DNA of 64,000 nt, from positions 1,874,001 to 1,938,000 of the forward strand of contig NZ_CP047050.1 in the NCBI RefSeq assembly GCF_009799805.1, written 5' to 3'. The notes beneath the pieces are model-generated. The model saw nothing but the letters and a program-made list of their open reading frames with translations, searched no databases and was not told the DNA's origin. Both the position numbers and the translations under genes were made by a program. This document shows positions 27,993 through 38,523 of this stretch, piece after piece (the stretch's first letter is position 1; every line of letters starts with the position of its first letter). This DNA comes from Myroides phaeus. GTDB taxonomy: Bacteria > Bacteroidota > Bacteroidia > Flavobacteriales > Flavobacteriaceae.

Positions 27993-28838
27993 TTATTGAA
28001 CTTCTTTTCTTGAAGAAATTGTCGTTCCAATACTTGCAGAGATGACACACAAAATTGACAGCCATTGGAAAAATGTCAGAATCTCACCTAAGAATAATAA
28101 TCCTGAAATAGCACCAAAAGCAGGTTGTAAACTCATTAAAATACTAAAGGTTTTTGACGGTAATTTCTTTAAAGCAATGATGTCTAATGAAAAAGGAATA
28201 GCACTTGACAATAGCGCAACAGCCGTTCCAATCAACAATAACTTTCCAGTTAATGCCATTAAATCACCTGATACTAAAGCAAAAGGAATAATAAATAAAG
28301 CTGCGAATCCCATACCAACAGTAACCGATGTGTTACTATCCATTTTTTGTGCTACTTTTCCCCCAACAACAATATACCCTGCCCAAAATAATCCGGCTGC
28401 AAAAGCAAGTAAAAGTCCTATAAAATCAAGAGAGTTGTTTTGCCAAGGAACAATTAGTAATATTCCAACAGCTGCAATCATTGCCCATACGTAGTCTATT
28501 TTTTTACGAGAGGAGAAAATAGCCAAGCTAAGCGGACCTATAAATTCGATGGTAACCCCTAATCCAATGGGAATACGCTGAATTGCAAAGTAAAACAATA
28601 AGTTCATAAAAGCTAAGCACATTCCGTACATAAAACTAATCTTCCATTCAAGAGCAGTGAGCTTTTTTAAGTTAGGTCTGTTGTAAAAGAACAAGATAAT
28701 AGCCGATATACCAATGCGGAGTGAACTTGTACCTGCTGCTCCTAAGATAGGAAATAGTGATTTTGCAATAGAAGCACCACCTTGTACACTCATCATAGAT
28801 AAGATAGCAGCGGGGATAGCAGGTATTGATTTTTTCAT
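27993..28838 (-). CDS. rhtA: EamA/RhtA-type amino-acid exporter
   Basis: Inner-membrane exporter of the drug/metabolite transporter superfamily, close to RhtA (threonine and homoserine efflux). Ten hydrophobic segments form two EamA repeats. The segments SVQGGASIAKSLFP, GLGVTIEFIGPL and the C-terminal LPSKTFSILMSLQPAFGAISGLLFLGE are typical of RhtA. Length of 281 residues is close to normal. Substrate is by family. It is single and faces the IS element. Confidence 0.82.
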   Translation of the reverse strand: MKKSIPAIPAAILSMMSVQGGASIAKSLFPILGAAGTSSLRIGISAIILFFYNRPNLKKLTALEWKISFMYGMCLAFMNLLFYFAIQRIPIGLGVTIEFIGPLSLAIFSSRKKIDYVWAMIAAVGILLIVPWQNNSLDFIGLLLAFAAGLFWAGYIVVGGKVAQKMDSNTSVTVGMGFAALFIIPFALVSGDLMALTGKLLLIGTAVALLSSAIPFSLDIIALKKLPSKTFSILMSLQPAFGAISGLLFLGEILTFFQWLSILCVISASIGTTISSRKEVQ

Positions 28839-29161
28839 ATTCGGCGATTGTTTTGTAAAGAGGTCAAATTAGTTTAAAAAAACGGATAATGAGGTATATG
28901 CTGTTAAAATATATGTTACAAAGCGTCATTGTAAACTCAATAAATGAATAAAGTTAGCGTTATGTAGTTGTATATCAGTAGTAAAACTATACATTGAGGG
29001 GGAATTGTATGATTTAAATAATATATTCACTAACAGAGTGTTTGTATAAAGTGCTAATTGTTAAAAAAACAATGTGTATTGTGAAAATTGAATAATGAAA
29101 TATTGTTTTTTAGTTGTAATGTATTAATTTTTGGTAATTATTTAAAATTATTTATTTTTAA

Positions 29162-29193
29162 TTGTTAAAGTTTGGAATTAATATGTATCTTAG
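29162..29193 (+). promoter_or_regulatory. Candidate promoter of a small RNA
   Basis: TTG at 29162-29164 and TATCTTAG at 29186-29193 are spaced by 21 bases, close to the Bacteroidetes TTG / TAnnTTTG pattern with one box mismatch. No coding frame follows, but a terminator is found 100 bases later. Confidence 0.45.
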
Positions 29194-29198
29194 CCGTA

Positions 29199-29323
29199 GG
29201 TAATAAGGAAAAAATATTGCTCTGGGCATCTTAATACAATTTAAAAAAACGGAGTGGGGACTTGTTTTATTTAATATAAGATGTATCAGTATAGAAGGCC
29301 ATTCTATCGAGTGGCCTTTTTTT
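29199..29323 (+). ncRNA. Probable small RNA with intrinsic terminator
   Basis: Between a promoter-like sequence and a terminator lie about 125 bases with no reading frame. CATCTTA (29227-29233) can pair with TAAGATG (29277-29283), leaving a large purine-rich internal loop (AAAAAAACGGAGTGGGGAC). A terminator hairpin (AAGGCCA / TGGCCTT, 29294-29323) follows. The long helix with an open bulge recalls 6S RNA, but the resemblance is only structural and by eye. Start, end and class are inferred. Confidence 0.5.
29294..29323 (+). terminator. Terminator of the candidate small RNA
   Basis: AAGGCCA and TGGCCTT pair with a G-A/T-A rich loop between, followed by seven T. No plus-strand protein gene ends here, which is why it points to an RNA gene. 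Confidence 0.75.
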
Positions 29324-29378
29324 AAAAGTAAAAAATTAAAATTGTAAAATGTGTTTGCAGTTTTTGATTTAAGGTGAG

Positions 29379-29410
29379 AAAAAGAGCTTGAGTATATCGA
29401 GCTCTTTTTT
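29379..29410 (+). terminator. Second plus-strand terminator-like hairpin
   Basis: AAAGAGCT and AGCTCTTT pair around an 11-base loop followed by T residues. It follows the first terminator by 60 bases with no gene between; it may be a back-up or end another short transcript. Confidence 0.6.
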
Positions 29411-29440
29411 GATTTTATTTATATTGTGTTTTTTAAATGT

Positions 29441-29478
29441 AAAAAGGTTGCAACGACACACAGCGTTGCAACCTTTTA
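29441..29478 (-). terminator. Terminator of the copper ATPase gene
   Basis: A perfect 14-base stem, AAAAGGTTGCAACG with CGTTGCAACCTTTT, with an 8-base loop lies 82 bases after the minus-strand stop. A T-rich stretch follows on that strand. Confidence 0.75.
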
Positions 29479-29559
29479 TTTTTTATCTACTATAATCACC
29501 TAAACTGGTGTTGTCTTGGTAAGCTTATTTATCAACCCTAAAGTAAGTGTTTTAACTCC

Positions 29560-32094
29560 CTAAAGTTTCAGGTTTTTCAGTCTTAACGAGTTTGAAATAA
29601 CAGAAACTGAACTAAAACTCATAGCTACTGCCGCAATCATTGGCGATAGGAGTAAACCAAATACAGGATATAAAATCCCTGCTGCAATTGGTATTCCCAC
29701 GCTATTGTACACAAAAGCAAAGAATAAGTTCTGTTTGATGTTACGCATTACCCCGTGGCTCAAGTTAATCGCCTTTGGAATACCAGCTAAGTCGCCTTTT
29801 AGCAACGTAACTTCCGCACTTTCAATAGCCACATCAGTTCCCGTACCCATTGAAATCCCCACATTTGCCTGTGCCAATGCTGGAGCGTCATTAATACCAT
29901 CACCTGCCATTGCTACGATACGCCCTTGTTCTTGTAGCTTCTTAATCTCGTTCAACTTGTCTTGTGGCATCGCCTCAGCAAGGAAGTGAACAATGCCTAA
30001 TTCATCAGCTACAGCCTTAGCGGTATTAGGGTTATCTCCCGTAATCATAATTACCTCAATACCCTTTTGTTGCAAGTCTTTCACTGCTTGTTTACTGCTC
30101 TCTTTTATCTTGTCATATAACACTGCATATCCTATAATGGTGTTGTTTTCAGCGATATACGAAACTGTCTTTCCAAGGTTTTGCTCAACTGCTACTTGTT
30201 GTATTAACACATCAGACAACTCAGCGCGAACGCTCACCATTAACGCTTTGTTACCAAGAGAAATACGCTTTTTATCTACAATTCCCTGAATACCCTTACC
30301 TGTGTTGTTGGTAAACATTTTTACAGGAATAAGCTGTACGCCTTCATCTTTTGCTTTATTAACAAACGAAGTCGCCAAAGCGTGCTCACTATTCTGGTTT
30401 AACGAAGCGGTCAAGTATAGCAACTCTTCAGCTGTGTAAGCCTCAGTCAGACTAACGATTTTCTCAACCGATGGTTTCCCTTCTGTCAGCGTACCCGTTT
30501 TATCCGTAATTACCACATCAATAGTATTCGCTGTTTCCAGTGCCTCTGCGTTCTTAATCAAGATACCGTTTTGTGCCCCTTTTCCAATTCCAACCATAAT
30601 AGACATAGGCGTTGCCAATCCTAAAGCACACGGACAAGCGATGATTAACACGGCTAAGGCATTCACAAAAGCAAAAGCCAATTTAGGTTCCGGACCGTAT
30701 ATTTTCCACAAGAAGAAAGTGACCACAGCAATCAAAACCACCGTTGGTACAAAGTATTTCGCCACTTTATCTGCTAACTTCTGAATTGGCGCACGTGAGC
30801 GACTCGCGTTGTTTACCATTTCAATGATTTGTGCCAACAAGGTTTCGCTACCTACTTTCTCAGCCGACATCACAAAAGAGCTGTTGCCGTTGATTGTTCC
30901 CGCTACTACAGGGGCACCTTTTATCTTGTGAACAGGAATTGGTTCTCCTGAAATCATTGACTCATCAATGCTACTTTCTCCTTCTACAATTACACCGTCA
31001 ACGGGAATTTTCTCTCCTGGTTTAACGCGTAGTTTGTTGCCTTTGACTATTTTGTCAATCGCTATTTTTTCATCCCCCTTATCTGTTACCAACGTAGCAT
31101 CAGTAGGCGATAGTTTCAACAACTCTTTAATTGCCGTATTGGTACGACTATGCGCTTTCGCCTCCATTACTTGTCCAACTAAAACCAAGGTCAGAATAAC
31201 CGCTACCGACTCAAAATACAAGTGAATACCGTGTTCTCCTTTGAAATCCTCAGGAAATAAGTTTGGAAAGAACAACGCTACTACGCTGAATACCAATCCC
31301 GCCGCAGCTCCTAATCCAATTAAACTAAACATATTTAGATTCCACGTTTTAAACGATGTCCACGCTCGTTGGAAAAACATCCAACACACATAGACAACCG
31401 GAATGGTAAATAGCAGTTGTAAGTAGTTATTGATGTGATGGGGGATTACCTGGCCAATTGGGTCACCCGGAATCATACCACCCATTGCCAGTAAAAACAC
31501 AGGAATAGTAAAAGCTAAGGAGATGCGCAGTTTTTTCAACATATCCTTATACGTGGTATCTTCTGGTTCAACTGAAATCGTCTTTTCAACTAAGTTCATA
31601 CCACAAGTAGGACAATCCCCTGGTTCGTCATAGGTCTTGTCGCCTTCACATAACATCGGACAGTAATACACTGTTTTTTCAACCTTTGCAGCTGGTATGT
31701 GTTCTAAGTTCATCCCACATACCGGACAACCTACATTGGTGTCATAAACCTTATCACCCTCACATAACATCGGACAGAAATACTTCCCTGCCTTGTCTGC
31801 CATTCCCTGCGGAATCTCCTGTACATACTGGTCTTCCTCACTAATTTCAACCGGAGGGAGTACCTCTTGTGTACCATCTGTATGGGTTACAATTTCTTGT
31901 AAGATATAGTTCCCTTTTTTCAGCAATGCCTTTTGCAAGTGTAAGGTGTCAATCTCGCTTTTCGATTCAATAGCAGCCTCTTCCGTTTCTAACGTAACCT
32001 GTGCATTAATGTCTTTTAGTTCGTTTAGCGTATTCTCTACTTTGGTTCTACAACCGTTGCAGCTCATTCCGCTAACTTTATATAGTTTTTTCAT
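29560..32094 (-). CDS. copA: Copper-translocating P-type ATPase
   Basis: P1B-type ATPase exporting Cu(I) across the inner membrane. In order: an HMA metal-binding domain with GMSCNGC (residues 8-14), two zinc-ribbon-like heavy-metal modules of the form CPMLCEGDK...CPxCGMNL (about 105-170), eight membrane segments, the ion-site ACPCALG, the phosphorylated DKTGT, and [10 protein letters not shown]. The frame is open upstream to 32148, but the ATG at 32094 gives the usual [12 protein letters not shown] start and 844 residues. No CueR/CsoR regulator is adjacent. The paired C-rich modules are frequent in Bacteroidetes copper ATPases. Confidence 0.93.
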   Translation of the reverse strand: MKKLYKVSGMSCNGCRTKVENTLNELKDINAQVTLETEEAAIESKSEIDTLHLQKALLKKGNYILQEIVTHTDGTQEVLPPVEISEEDQYVQEIPQGMADKAGKYFCPMLCEGDKVYDTNVGCPVCGMNLEHIPAAKVEKTVYYCPMLCEGDKTYDEPGDCPTCGMNLVEKTISVEPEDTTYKDMLKKLRISLAFTIPVFLLAMGGMIPGDPIGQVIPHHINNYLQLLFTIPVVYVCWMFFQRAWTSFKTWNLNMFSLIGLGAAAGLVFSVVALFFPNLFPEDFKGEHGIHLYFESVAVILTLVLVGQVMEAKAHSRTNTAIKELLKLSPTDATLVTDKGDEKIAIDKIVKGNKLRVKPGEKIPVDGVIVEGESSIDESMISGEPIPVHKIKGAPVVAGTINGNSSFVMSAEKVGSETLLAQIIEMVNNASRSRAPIQKLADKVAKYFVPTVVLIAVVTFFLWKIYGPEPKLAFAFVNALAVLIIACPCALGLATPMSIMVGIGKGAQNGILIKNAEALETANTIDVVITDKTGTLTEGKPSVEKIVSLTEAYTAEELLYLTASLNQNSEHALATSFVNKAKDEGVQLIPVKMFTNNTGKGIQGIVDKKRISLGNKALMVSVRAELSDVLIQQVAVEQNLGKTVSYIAENNTIIGYAVLYDKIKESSKQAVKDLQQKGIEVIMITGDNPNTAKAVADELGIVHFLAEAMPQDKLNEIKKLQEQGRIVAMAGDGINDAPALAQANVGISMGTGTDVAIESAEVTLLKGDLAGIPKAINLSHGVMRNIKQNLFFAFVYNSVGIPIAAGILYPVFGLLLSPMIAAVAMSFSSVSVISNSLRLKNLKL

Positions 32095-32218
32095 TATAGT
32101 ATAAATATGTGTATTAAGGTAATTACAAAATACGAACAATTCAACCAATTATTAGTTATACAATTCTTAGAAAGGGTTATATAGTTTTCGTATTTTAGGC
32201 ATACAAAAAATGATGTTT

Positions 32219-33163
32219 ATGAAAAAAAGTATGCTATTATTGTTGGGTGTTGGACTCCTAATTACCAGTTGTAAGAACGATAAAAAGGGAGACGAACCAA
32301 CGGGGGAACCACAGACAGAATCAGTAAATAAAGAGAAACAAGAAGTAGATAAGTTTGAAGAAGGTGCCTTGACGTACACAATGTCTATGAGTGATCCTAT
32401 CTTTAACGACTTTGTAAAATATGTGAGTAAAGATCCGTTACATATGCTTGATTTAGCAAAAGAATACGGGGCTAAACTATCAAAAGAAGACAACGCCCAT
32501 TTGCAAGAAGTGATTAAGAATAGTCCGTCTTTCACTACCACTTACGGCACTTTGCCTTTTATCAGTAGTAGTGTTTATGTTGCAGGTTACGAGGCGGTTT
32601 ACAAAGGAGAGGGGCTTACGTATGTTTTAGAGAATAAGTGGAATGATATTTTGGATGAGGGCTTTGCGTATGTCGGGTCAACGATTGCACCTAACAGCAA
32701 GTTAAACTTCTCTTATAAAAAGAATTATATAGACGCTGAGCAGTTGCAAACGAATATAGATACGTTGAATTACGACCGCGTGGCAACAGGTGATTTTATT
32801 GATTTAGTAGGGTATAAGGCAGAGCGAATTGTGTACACAGCGAAAGAGGCAATGGCAGTTGGTCAACGCTTCTTACCTAAAGAGCTAACGGTGTATGTGT
32901 CTGAATCGTTTAACCCAGCGATTAATAAGGTATTACCGTTTAATGTAAATGAAGAACACGGGGTGTTGAAAATTGTAACCAAGTTTTTAGATACAGACGA
33001 TTTGTACGTAACCTATGAAGTGAGTACAGCCGTGAAGAGAATGGTGTTGGATACAGAAACGAGTATTTCAATGACTAATAATACGTATGATGTGAAAGGC
33101 GATAGAGATATTTTAGCCTTAGGAATGAGATTAACAAAGATTATTGCTATTCCGCGATTGTAA
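32219..33163 (+). CDS. Lipoprotein of unknown function
   Basis: A 314-residue predicted lipoprotein: signal MKKSMLLLLGVGLL ends in a LITSC lipobox, followed by a charged, disordered linker (KNDKKGDEPTGE) to about residue 45. The rest has alternating beta-strand character with many aromatic residues and no cysteine-rich motif. The ATG at 32210 is an alternative start three codons earlier. It is divergent from copA with about 120 bases between, but no metal-binding motif ties it to copper. I do not recognise the family. Confidence 0.75.
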   Translation: MKKSMLLLLGVGLLITSCKNDKKGDEPTGEPQTESVNKEKQEVDKFEEGALTYTMSMSDPIFNDFVKYVSKDPLHMLDLAKEYGAKLSKEDNAHLQEVIKNSPSFTTTYGTLPFISSSVYVAGYEAVYKGEGLTYVLENKWNDILDEGFAYVGSTIAPNSKLNFSYKKNYIDAEQLQTNIDTLNYDRVATGDFIDLVGYKAERIVYTAKEAMAVGQRFLPKELTVYVSESFNPAINKVLPFNVNEEHGVLKIVTKFLDTDDLYVTYEVSTAVKRMVLDTETSISMTNNTYDVKGDRDILALGMRLTKIIAIPRL

Positions 33164-33201
33164 TCGCGTATTTTTAGAACCACAATTAAAACTATTGAAA
33201 G

Positions 33202-34047
33202 ATGAGCTTACAACCCATTATACAAGTGTCAGAGTTAGTAGTATTACAACAAACAGGAGGGGATAACCTTGTTATTGTTGATGCTTCAAACCACAAAGAC
33301 GCAAAGGCAAATTATGACGCACAGCATTTAGAGGGTGCTATTTTTGTCGATTCTAACAAGCAGTTGGCTAATATAGGAGCAGACGCAGCACAAGGCGGAA
33401 GACACCCTTTACCTACGTTAGCTCAGTTTGCTCAAGCTTTACAAGACTTAGGAATAACACCTGATAGTCACGTTGTCATTTACGACGACAAGAACGGCGC
33501 TAATTCGGCAGCTCGTTTTTGGTGGATGTTACAAGCAGTAGGACATCCAAAGGTACAGGTCTTAAACGGAGGAATACAAGAGGCAGTGAAACAAGGTTTT
33601 CCTACGAATGATAAACCCGTAGAGATAAAGGCAGTAGGGGCTTACCCTATTAATGCGTGGTTATTGCCAACAGCGACAATAGATGAAGTAGAGGCAAACT
33701 CAGAAAAGCCTACTTATTTGGTTATTGACGTTCGTGAGCCAAGTCGTTATAAAGGACACACAGAACCTATTGACCAAGTGGCAGGACATATTCCAGGATC
33801 AGTGAATATTCCGTTTATGTCTAATTTAGATGGTAACGGATTGTTCTTATCACCTAATGAGTTGAAAGACAAATACACCAAAGCGTTTACAGGAAAAGAA
33901 GAAGTAATCGTTCACTGTGGTTCAGGCATCACTGCTTGCCATAGTTTATTAGCCATCGCCTCAGCAGGAATGGAGATTCCGAAGTTATACGTTGGTTCGT
34001 GGAGTGAGTGGTCGCGAAATGATAAACCGATTGTTACAGAGGAGTAA
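33202..34047 (+). CDS. sseA: Thiosulfate/3-mercaptopyruvate sulfurtransferase
   Basis: Tandem rhodanese-domain enzyme moving sulfane sulfur to thiols or cyanide. The N-terminal inactive rhodanese domain (about 5-130) has YDDKNGANSAARFWWML; the C-terminal domain carries the active-site C239 in HCGSGITA. The CGSG-type loop is closer to mercaptopyruvate than to thiosulfate sulfurtransferases, as an inference. Length of 281 residues is standard. It starts 38 bases after the lipoprotein gene in the same direction. Confidence 0.9.
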   Translation: MSLQPIIQVSELVVLQQTGGDNLVIVDASNHKDAKANYDAQHLEGAIFVDSNKQLANIGADAAQGGRHPLPTLAQFAQALQDLGITPDSHVVIYDDKNGANSAARFWWMLQAVGHPKVQVLNGGIQEAVKQGFPTNDKPVEIKAVGAYPINAWLLPTATIDEVEANSEKPTYLVIDVREPSRYKGHTEPIDQVAGHIPGSVNIPFMSNLDGNGLFLSPNELKDKYTKAFTGKEEVIVHCGSGITACHSLLAIASAGMEIPKLYVGSWSEWSRNDKPIVTEE

Positions 34048-34051
34048 AGTA

Positions 34052-34220
34052 AAAGGGGAATTGTTAATCGGAAACCGGGAACTGATAACCGAAAACCGAA
34101 AACCGAAATACGTGAAACGTAAAACGTGATGCGTCGAACCGTAAACTGTTAACCGGTAACCGAAAACCGAAATACATGATGCGTTGAACAGGGAACTGTT
34201 AACCGAAAACTGGTAACCAT
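34052..34220. repeat. Mosaic of short AACCG/AACGT words
   Basis: The stretch is built of repeated six- to eight-base words: GAAAACC, GTAACCG, GGGAACTG, ACGTGAAACG, GATGCGT. It belongs to the same word family as the 6.8-7.6 kb repeats but in looser order. It is non-coding and lies just before a bidirectional terminator. Confidence 0.7.
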
Positions 34221-34229
34221 ATAAAATAC

Positions 34230-34263
34230 GAAAGGTGCATATCAATTGCGATATGCACCTTTT
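34230..34263. terminator. Bidirectional terminator between convergent genes
   Basis: AAAGGTGCATATC pairs with GATATGCACCTTT around a short loop, with A-rich and T-rich sides. It serves the sulfurtransferase on the plus strand and the pseudouridine synthase on the minus strand. Confidence 0.8.
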
Positions 34264-34268
34264 ATATT

Positions 34269-34964
34269 TTAGTTTGATACCTCATTCCAGATAACATCTT
34301 CTGGAGTAGGGGCAGTTATCGTCAAGGATTCTTTTGTAACAGGATGCACAAAAGTAAGCTTGCGTGCGTGTAAGTGAATACCTCCATCAGGATTACTGCG
34401 GTCAGCGCCATACTTTAAGTCCCCTTTAATCGGGCACCCCACAGCGGCAAGTTGACAGCGAATCTGGTGGTGTCGTCCCGTGTGTAAATCAATCTCCAAA
34501 GCAGAGTATGTTTTCAACTGATGGAACATACGGTAAGACAACTTTGCTTTCTTACTATTTGGAACTTCCTTTTTATGCGCCTTAGACGTATTGTTTTTAG
34601 GGTTTCTAACCAAGAAATGCTCTAAAGTATCTTCCACTTTAGGAGGGGCATTCTTAATTACCGCCCAATACGTTTTTTGTGTTTCTCTATTTTTAAACGA
34701 CTCATTCAAGCGAGTAAGCGCTTTTGAAGTCTTAGCAAAAACCACCAATCCCGACGTAGGTCTGTCTAAGCGGTGAACCACCCCTAAAAACACCTCACCT
34801 GGTTTGTTGTATTTTTTCTTTAAATAAAGCTTGACGATATCACTTAGCGGCATATCGCCCGTTTGGTCACCTTGAACAATATCACCCACGCGTTTATTAA
34901 CCACAATAATATGGTTATCCTCGTGAAGCACTTGTAAGTTATCAGGTGTAGAAACAATTTTCAT
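34269..34964 (-). CDS. RluA-family RNA pseudouridine synthase
   Basis: Converts uridine to pseudouridine in rRNA or tRNA. The catalytic aspartate is D67 in HRLDRPTSG, with GRHHQIRCQL and a later HARKL segment typical of RluA-type enzymes. At 231 residues there is no N-terminal S4 domain, so it is shorter than RluC/RluD. Its exact target site is not predictable. It is a single gene whose terminator is shared with the convergent sulfurtransferase. Confidence 0.9.
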   Translation of the reverse strand: MKIVSTPDNLQVLHEDNHIIVVNKRVGDIVQGDQTGDMPLSDIVKLYLKKKYNKPGEVFLGVVHRLDRPTSGLVVFAKTSKALTRLNESFKNRETQKTYWAVIKNAPPKVEDTLEHFLVRNPKNNTSKAHKKEVPNSKKAKLSYRMFHQLKTYSALEIDLHTGRHHQIRCQLAAVGCPIKGDLKYGADRSNPDGGIHLHARKLTFVHPVTKESLTITAPTPEDVIWNEVSN

Positions 34965-35043
34965 AGAATAGATTTTAAAACAAAAATATCCTTTAATAGT
35001 GTTTAAAGGATATTTTTGAACTTATATAAAAGAGTATATAAGC

Positions 35044-35862
35044 TTAATATTGTTCATTTTCGTTGGGGAAATCAACAGCTTTAACGTCTTGTACGTATTG
35101 CTCAACAGCCCCTTTCATTTGGTCGAAAATGTTTAAATAACGACGTAAGAATTTAGGGTTGAACTCGTGTGTTAAACCAATCATATCGTGGATAACCAAT
35201 ACTTGTCCGTCAACACCATTACCAGCACCAATTCCGATTACAGGAATAGAAATGCTTTCAGCTACTTTTTTCGCTAAAGCAGCAGGAATTTTCTCTAAAA
35301 CAACAGCAAAACATCCAATTTCTTCCAACATTTTAGCGTCTTGAATTAATTGAGCTGCTTCTTCTTCTTCCTTAGCTCTTACCGTGTAAGTTCCGAATTT
35401 GTAAATAGATTGAGGTGTTAAACCTAAGTGTCCCATTACAGGAATACCAGCATCTAAGATACGTTTAATACCATCTTTAATTTCAATTCCACCTTCCATT
35501 TTAACTGCGTGTGCACCACTTTCTTTCATGATACGAATTGCAGAACGCAAAGCTTCTTTAGGATCCGATTGATAAGAACCAAATGGCAAGTCAACAACTA
35601 TTAAAGCTCTCTCCGCACCACGTACAACAGATTGTGCGTGATAAATCATTTGGTCTAATGTAATAGGCAATGTTGTCTCATGTCCTGCCATTACATTACT
35701 TGCAGAGTCACCTACAAGCATTACATCTACTCCTCCAGCTTCCAATACTTTAGCCATTGAGTAATCATAACACGTAAGCATTGAAATTTTTTCACCATTA
35801 GCTTTCATATCGATAAGCGACTTAGTAGTCACTTTCTTATAATCTTTTTTTGCTACTGACAT
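35044..35862 (-). CDS. panB: 3-methyl-2-oxobutanoate hydroxymethyltransferase
   Basis: First committed enzyme of pantothenate synthesis, adding a hydroxymethyl group from methylene-tetrahydrofolate to 3-methyl-2-oxobutanoate. The signature [19 protein letters not shown] and [19 protein letters not shown] are clear, as is [16 protein letters not shown]. The frame is open upstream to 35979 into the preceding gene, but the ATG at 35862 gives the normal 272-residue protein ([11 protein letters not shown]). panC and panD are not adjacent. It follows an SH3-domain gene by about 55 bases. Confidence 0.95.
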   Translation of the reverse strand: MSVAKKDYKKVTTKSLIDMKANGEKISMLTCYDYSMAKVLEAGGVDVMLVGDSASNVMAGHETTLPITLDQMIYHAQSVVRGAERALIVVDLPFGSYQSDPKEALRSAIRIMKESGAHAVKMEGGIEIKDGIKRILDAGIPVMGHLGLTPQSIYKFGTYTVRAKEEEEAAQLIQDAKMLEEIGCFAVVLEKIPAALAKKVAESISIPVIGIGAGNGVDGQVLVIHDMIGLTHEFNPKFLRRYLNIFDQMKGAVEQYVQDVKAVDFPNENEQY

Positions 35863-35918
35863 AATTGTTCTTTTTGTTAGAAATGTAAAATTAGATAAAA
35901 AGAGGGGAATTAAAAGGA

Positions 35919-37094
35919 TTAACAGTAATAAATCAATTCCACTCTTGATAATAATCCATTTTGGAAGATGAAAAGGCAAGCCTGTCCATCTAAATAAATG
36001 GTGTATGATTTGTCTAAAGGCGAGATATTACCTATCAACCCCTTAGCTATTTTTAAAAAATCTTTCTCCGTTGTTTCGCCATTTAGCAAATGTTTGCCAA
36101 TTTTAAAACCGTTGAAATTAAGCATATCCATTTTTCGAGCTTTCACGGTATTTGACAAATCGTTCGTGATAAACTCAGCCGAGTTATATAAAGCATTACC
36201 TTCATAATCACCTAAAGCACAATCTTCCAAATCCGAGTACGTCTCTAAAGGATACCCAATATATTGTTTAACCAGCTCTCCATCAAAACCAGCCAATGGT
36301 TCAACGATGCCGTTGATTGTAAAACCAAATTGTTGTTTTTTCTGTAGCTTTTCTACTTTACTTGAATCCCCGTCAAGCGGAGTTGCCTCTAAAACTTGTT
36401 TTTTAAGTTGATTAATCTCTGCTAACTCCATCAAATTGTTGTTTTTAGCATACTCAACAAAAACGTCTAACGCCTGAATCGTGTAATAATGCGCACTATT
36501 CCAACCCAATTCCAACACGCGCTCAGCGTATTTCTTTTGGTCCTGAGTGTCCGTAGCATACTTATACGCTTGGATTAACTCGTCTAAATCAGGGCGTTGT
36601 CCTAAAAATTTTGCTTGAATATACCCCTTTCTATCCATATAATCAATAGAAACCCACGCTTCTTTATCGTCAGGGAAAAAGGGTAGTGGCACAATAGTAC
36701 CATTTAGCACTGTTCCCAACACAGAAGACGTACTTGAAGGATACTCGCGAACTTTTAGTCCCGCCACAGTTGTAAACAAGTGAGGAGCCGCATAAAACTC
36801 GTCCTTATCAATAATAGGAGCAGGAGAAGCAATTGTTTCCACCTCTTTATACTTCGTGCTGAGGTTTTTAATGTCATTTATGTACATAGGCGATTGGTAA
36901 TCAACCAGCACTTTATACAATTTATTAGACACTTTTTCAAACGAAGTCAGCTGTGTTCCTTGTGTGTAGATACCCATTTTTTGCGTTGCTTGGCTATCCT
37001 TATAAGCAACCGTAGGCGCGTTGACATACAGTATGTCTTGCGCCCACGTTTGTATTGTAATACAACAAAGTATTGTCGTTATTAGTCTCTTCAT
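35919..37094 (-). CDS. Exported SH3-like domain protein
   Basis: A 391-residue protein with a signal peptide ([19 protein letters not shown]). Two bacterial SH3-like regions are likely: one at about 20-75 ([15 protein letters not shown]) and one at about 100-160 ([22 protein letters not shown], then [18 protein letters not shown]). The C-terminal part holds beta-rich sequence without a known motif. SH3b domains often bind cell-wall or protein ligands. The ATG at 37094 is chosen for the signal peptide; an in-frame ATG at 37136 would overlap sdaA. Its start is four bases from the sdaA stop. Confidence 0.8.
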   Translation of the reverse strand: MKRLITTILCCITIQTWAQDILYVNAPTVAYKDSQATQKMGIYTQGTQLTSFEKVSNKLYKVLVDYQSPMYINDIKNLSTKYKEVETIASPAPIIDKDEFYAAPHLFTTVAGLKVREYPSSTSSVLGTVLNGTIVPLPFFPDDKEAWVSIDYMDRKGYIQAKFLGQRPDLDELIQAYKYATDTQDQKKYAERVLELGWNSAHYYTIQALDVFVEYAKNNNLMELAEINQLKKQVLEATPLDGDSSKVEKLQKKQQFGFTINGIVEPLAGFDGELVKQYIGYPLETYSDLEDCALGDYEGNALYNSAEFITNDLSNTVKARKMDMLNFNGFKIGKHLLNGETTEKDFLKIAKGLIGNISPLDKSYTIYLDGQACLFIFQNGLLSRVELIYYC

Positions 37095-37098
37095 ATAG

Positions 37099-38523
37099 TT
37101 AACAATCAGACAAACTAACAGCAACTGCCAGTCCACCTTCAGAAGTTTCTTTATACTTGTTGTTCATATCTTTAGCCGTTTCCCACATCGTATTAACCAC
37201 TTTATCCAAAGGCACTTTCGCATTCTTAGGATCAGTGTCTAACGCTAATTCAGCCGCATTAATAGCCTTAATAGCCCCCATTGTATTTCTTTCAATACAA
37301 GGTACCTGCACTAAACCACCGATCGGATCACACGTTAATCCCAAGTGGTGTTCCATAGCAATTTCAGCTGCCATCATCACTTGTTCAGGCGTACCACCCA
37401 TCATTTCACACAATGCACCAGCCGCCATAGCACTTGACACGCCAATTTCAGCCTGACAACCACCCATCGCAGCAGAGATAGTTGCTCCTTTTTTGAAGAT
37501 ACTACCAATTTCACCCGCCACTAAAAGGAACTGCTTAATTTCTTTCTCACTTGCCTTGTGGTTTTCAATTACCAAATAGTACATCAAAACAGCCGGAATT
37601 ACTCCTGCACTACCATTTGTAGGAGCAGTAACAACGCGACCTAAAGCAGCGTTAACCTCGTTTACAGCTAAAGCAAAACAGCTTACCCATTTCAAGATTT
37701 GGCGGAAGTACACCTTCGTCTTGCGGATTGTTTGTAGCCATTCTTGTGGATTAGTATAAGGTAATTCGCCTTTTAATTTAGAGTGAGTATCATATGCTCT
37801 TCTACGCACATTTAGTCCACCAGGCAATATACCTTCAGTGTGACAACCAATGTACATACATTCCAGCATTGTATTCCACACACGCATAAGTTCGTGGTGA
37901 ATTTCCTCATCCGTACGAAGAGATTTCTCATTTTCGTACACGATTTCAGAAACCGACATTCCTTGCTCTTTACAATAAGCTAACAGTTCAGTTGCCTTAT
38001 CAATAGGGAAAGGGAAAGACGCTTTAATCTCGTCATTTTCTTTATTCTGTGCTGTTTCCTCTTTCACAACAAATCCACCCCCAATAGAGTAGAAAGTAGA
38101 TTCATAGATTTCGTGTTCACCATATTGAGCAGTAAACGTCATTCCATTTGCGTGAAAAGGCAAGAAGTTTCTATTGAAAACAATCTGAGTTTTAGGATCA
38201 AAGGTAATTGGTGTTTTACCCCCTAAAACCAAGGTTTTCGTATCATTTATCTTAGCTATAATTGAGCTTATATCCTCTACAGGCACATACTCAGGGTCAG
38301 CCCCACTTAAACCCAGCATCACAGCTAAGTCCGTTGCGTGTCCCACTCCCGTTAGAGAAAGCGAGCCATATAAGTCTATTTTTACATTAGAAACTTGATT
38401 AAATATTTGGCGATCGTGCAGTTCATTTAAAAATTGTTCTGCTGCTCTCCACGGACCTAAAGTATGAGAACTTGAAGGTCCTACGCCAATTTTGAGCATA
38501 TCAAATACAGAAATACATTCCAT
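37099..38523 (-). CDS. sdaA: L-serine ammonia-lyase, single-chain
   Basis: Iron-sulfur L-serine dehydratase that deaminates serine to pyruvate. The N-terminal beta domain starts [24 protein letters not shown], and the alpha domain has [14 protein letters not shown] and [16 protein letters not shown] with cluster cysteines. At 474 residues it is the fused, one-chain form. It is followed immediately by the SH3-domain gene and panB in the same direction, so the three may be co-transcribed, although their functions do not obviously relate. Confidence 0.95.
   Translation of the reverse strand: MECISVFDMLKIGVGPSSSHTLGPWRAAEQFLNELHDRQIFNQVSNVKIDLYGSLSLTGVGHATDLAVMLGLSGADPEYVPVEDISSIIAKINDTKTLVLGGKTPITFDPKTQIVFNRNFLPFHANGMTFTAQYGEHEIYESTFYSIGGGFVVKEETAQNKENDEIKASFPFPIDKATELLAYCKEQGMSVSEIVYENEKSLRTDEEIHHELMRVWNTMLECMYIGCHTEGILPGGLNVRRRAYDTHSKLKGELPYTNPQEWLQTIRKTKVYFRQILKWVSCFALAVNEVNAALGRVVTAPTNGSAGVIPAVLMYYLVIENHKASEKEIKQFLLVAGEIGSIFKKGATISAAMGGCQAEIGVSSAMAAGALCEMMGGTPEQVMMAAEIAMEHHLGLTCDPIGGLVQVPCIERNTMGAIKAINAAELALDTDPKNAKVPLDKVVNTMWETAKDMNNKYKETSEGGLAVAVSLSDC

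Noticed and set aside
35863..35979. N-terminal extension of panB with a hydrophobic stretch
   Set aside because: It overlaps the preceding SH3-domain gene and is absent from the family; the ATG at 35862 gives the standard protein.
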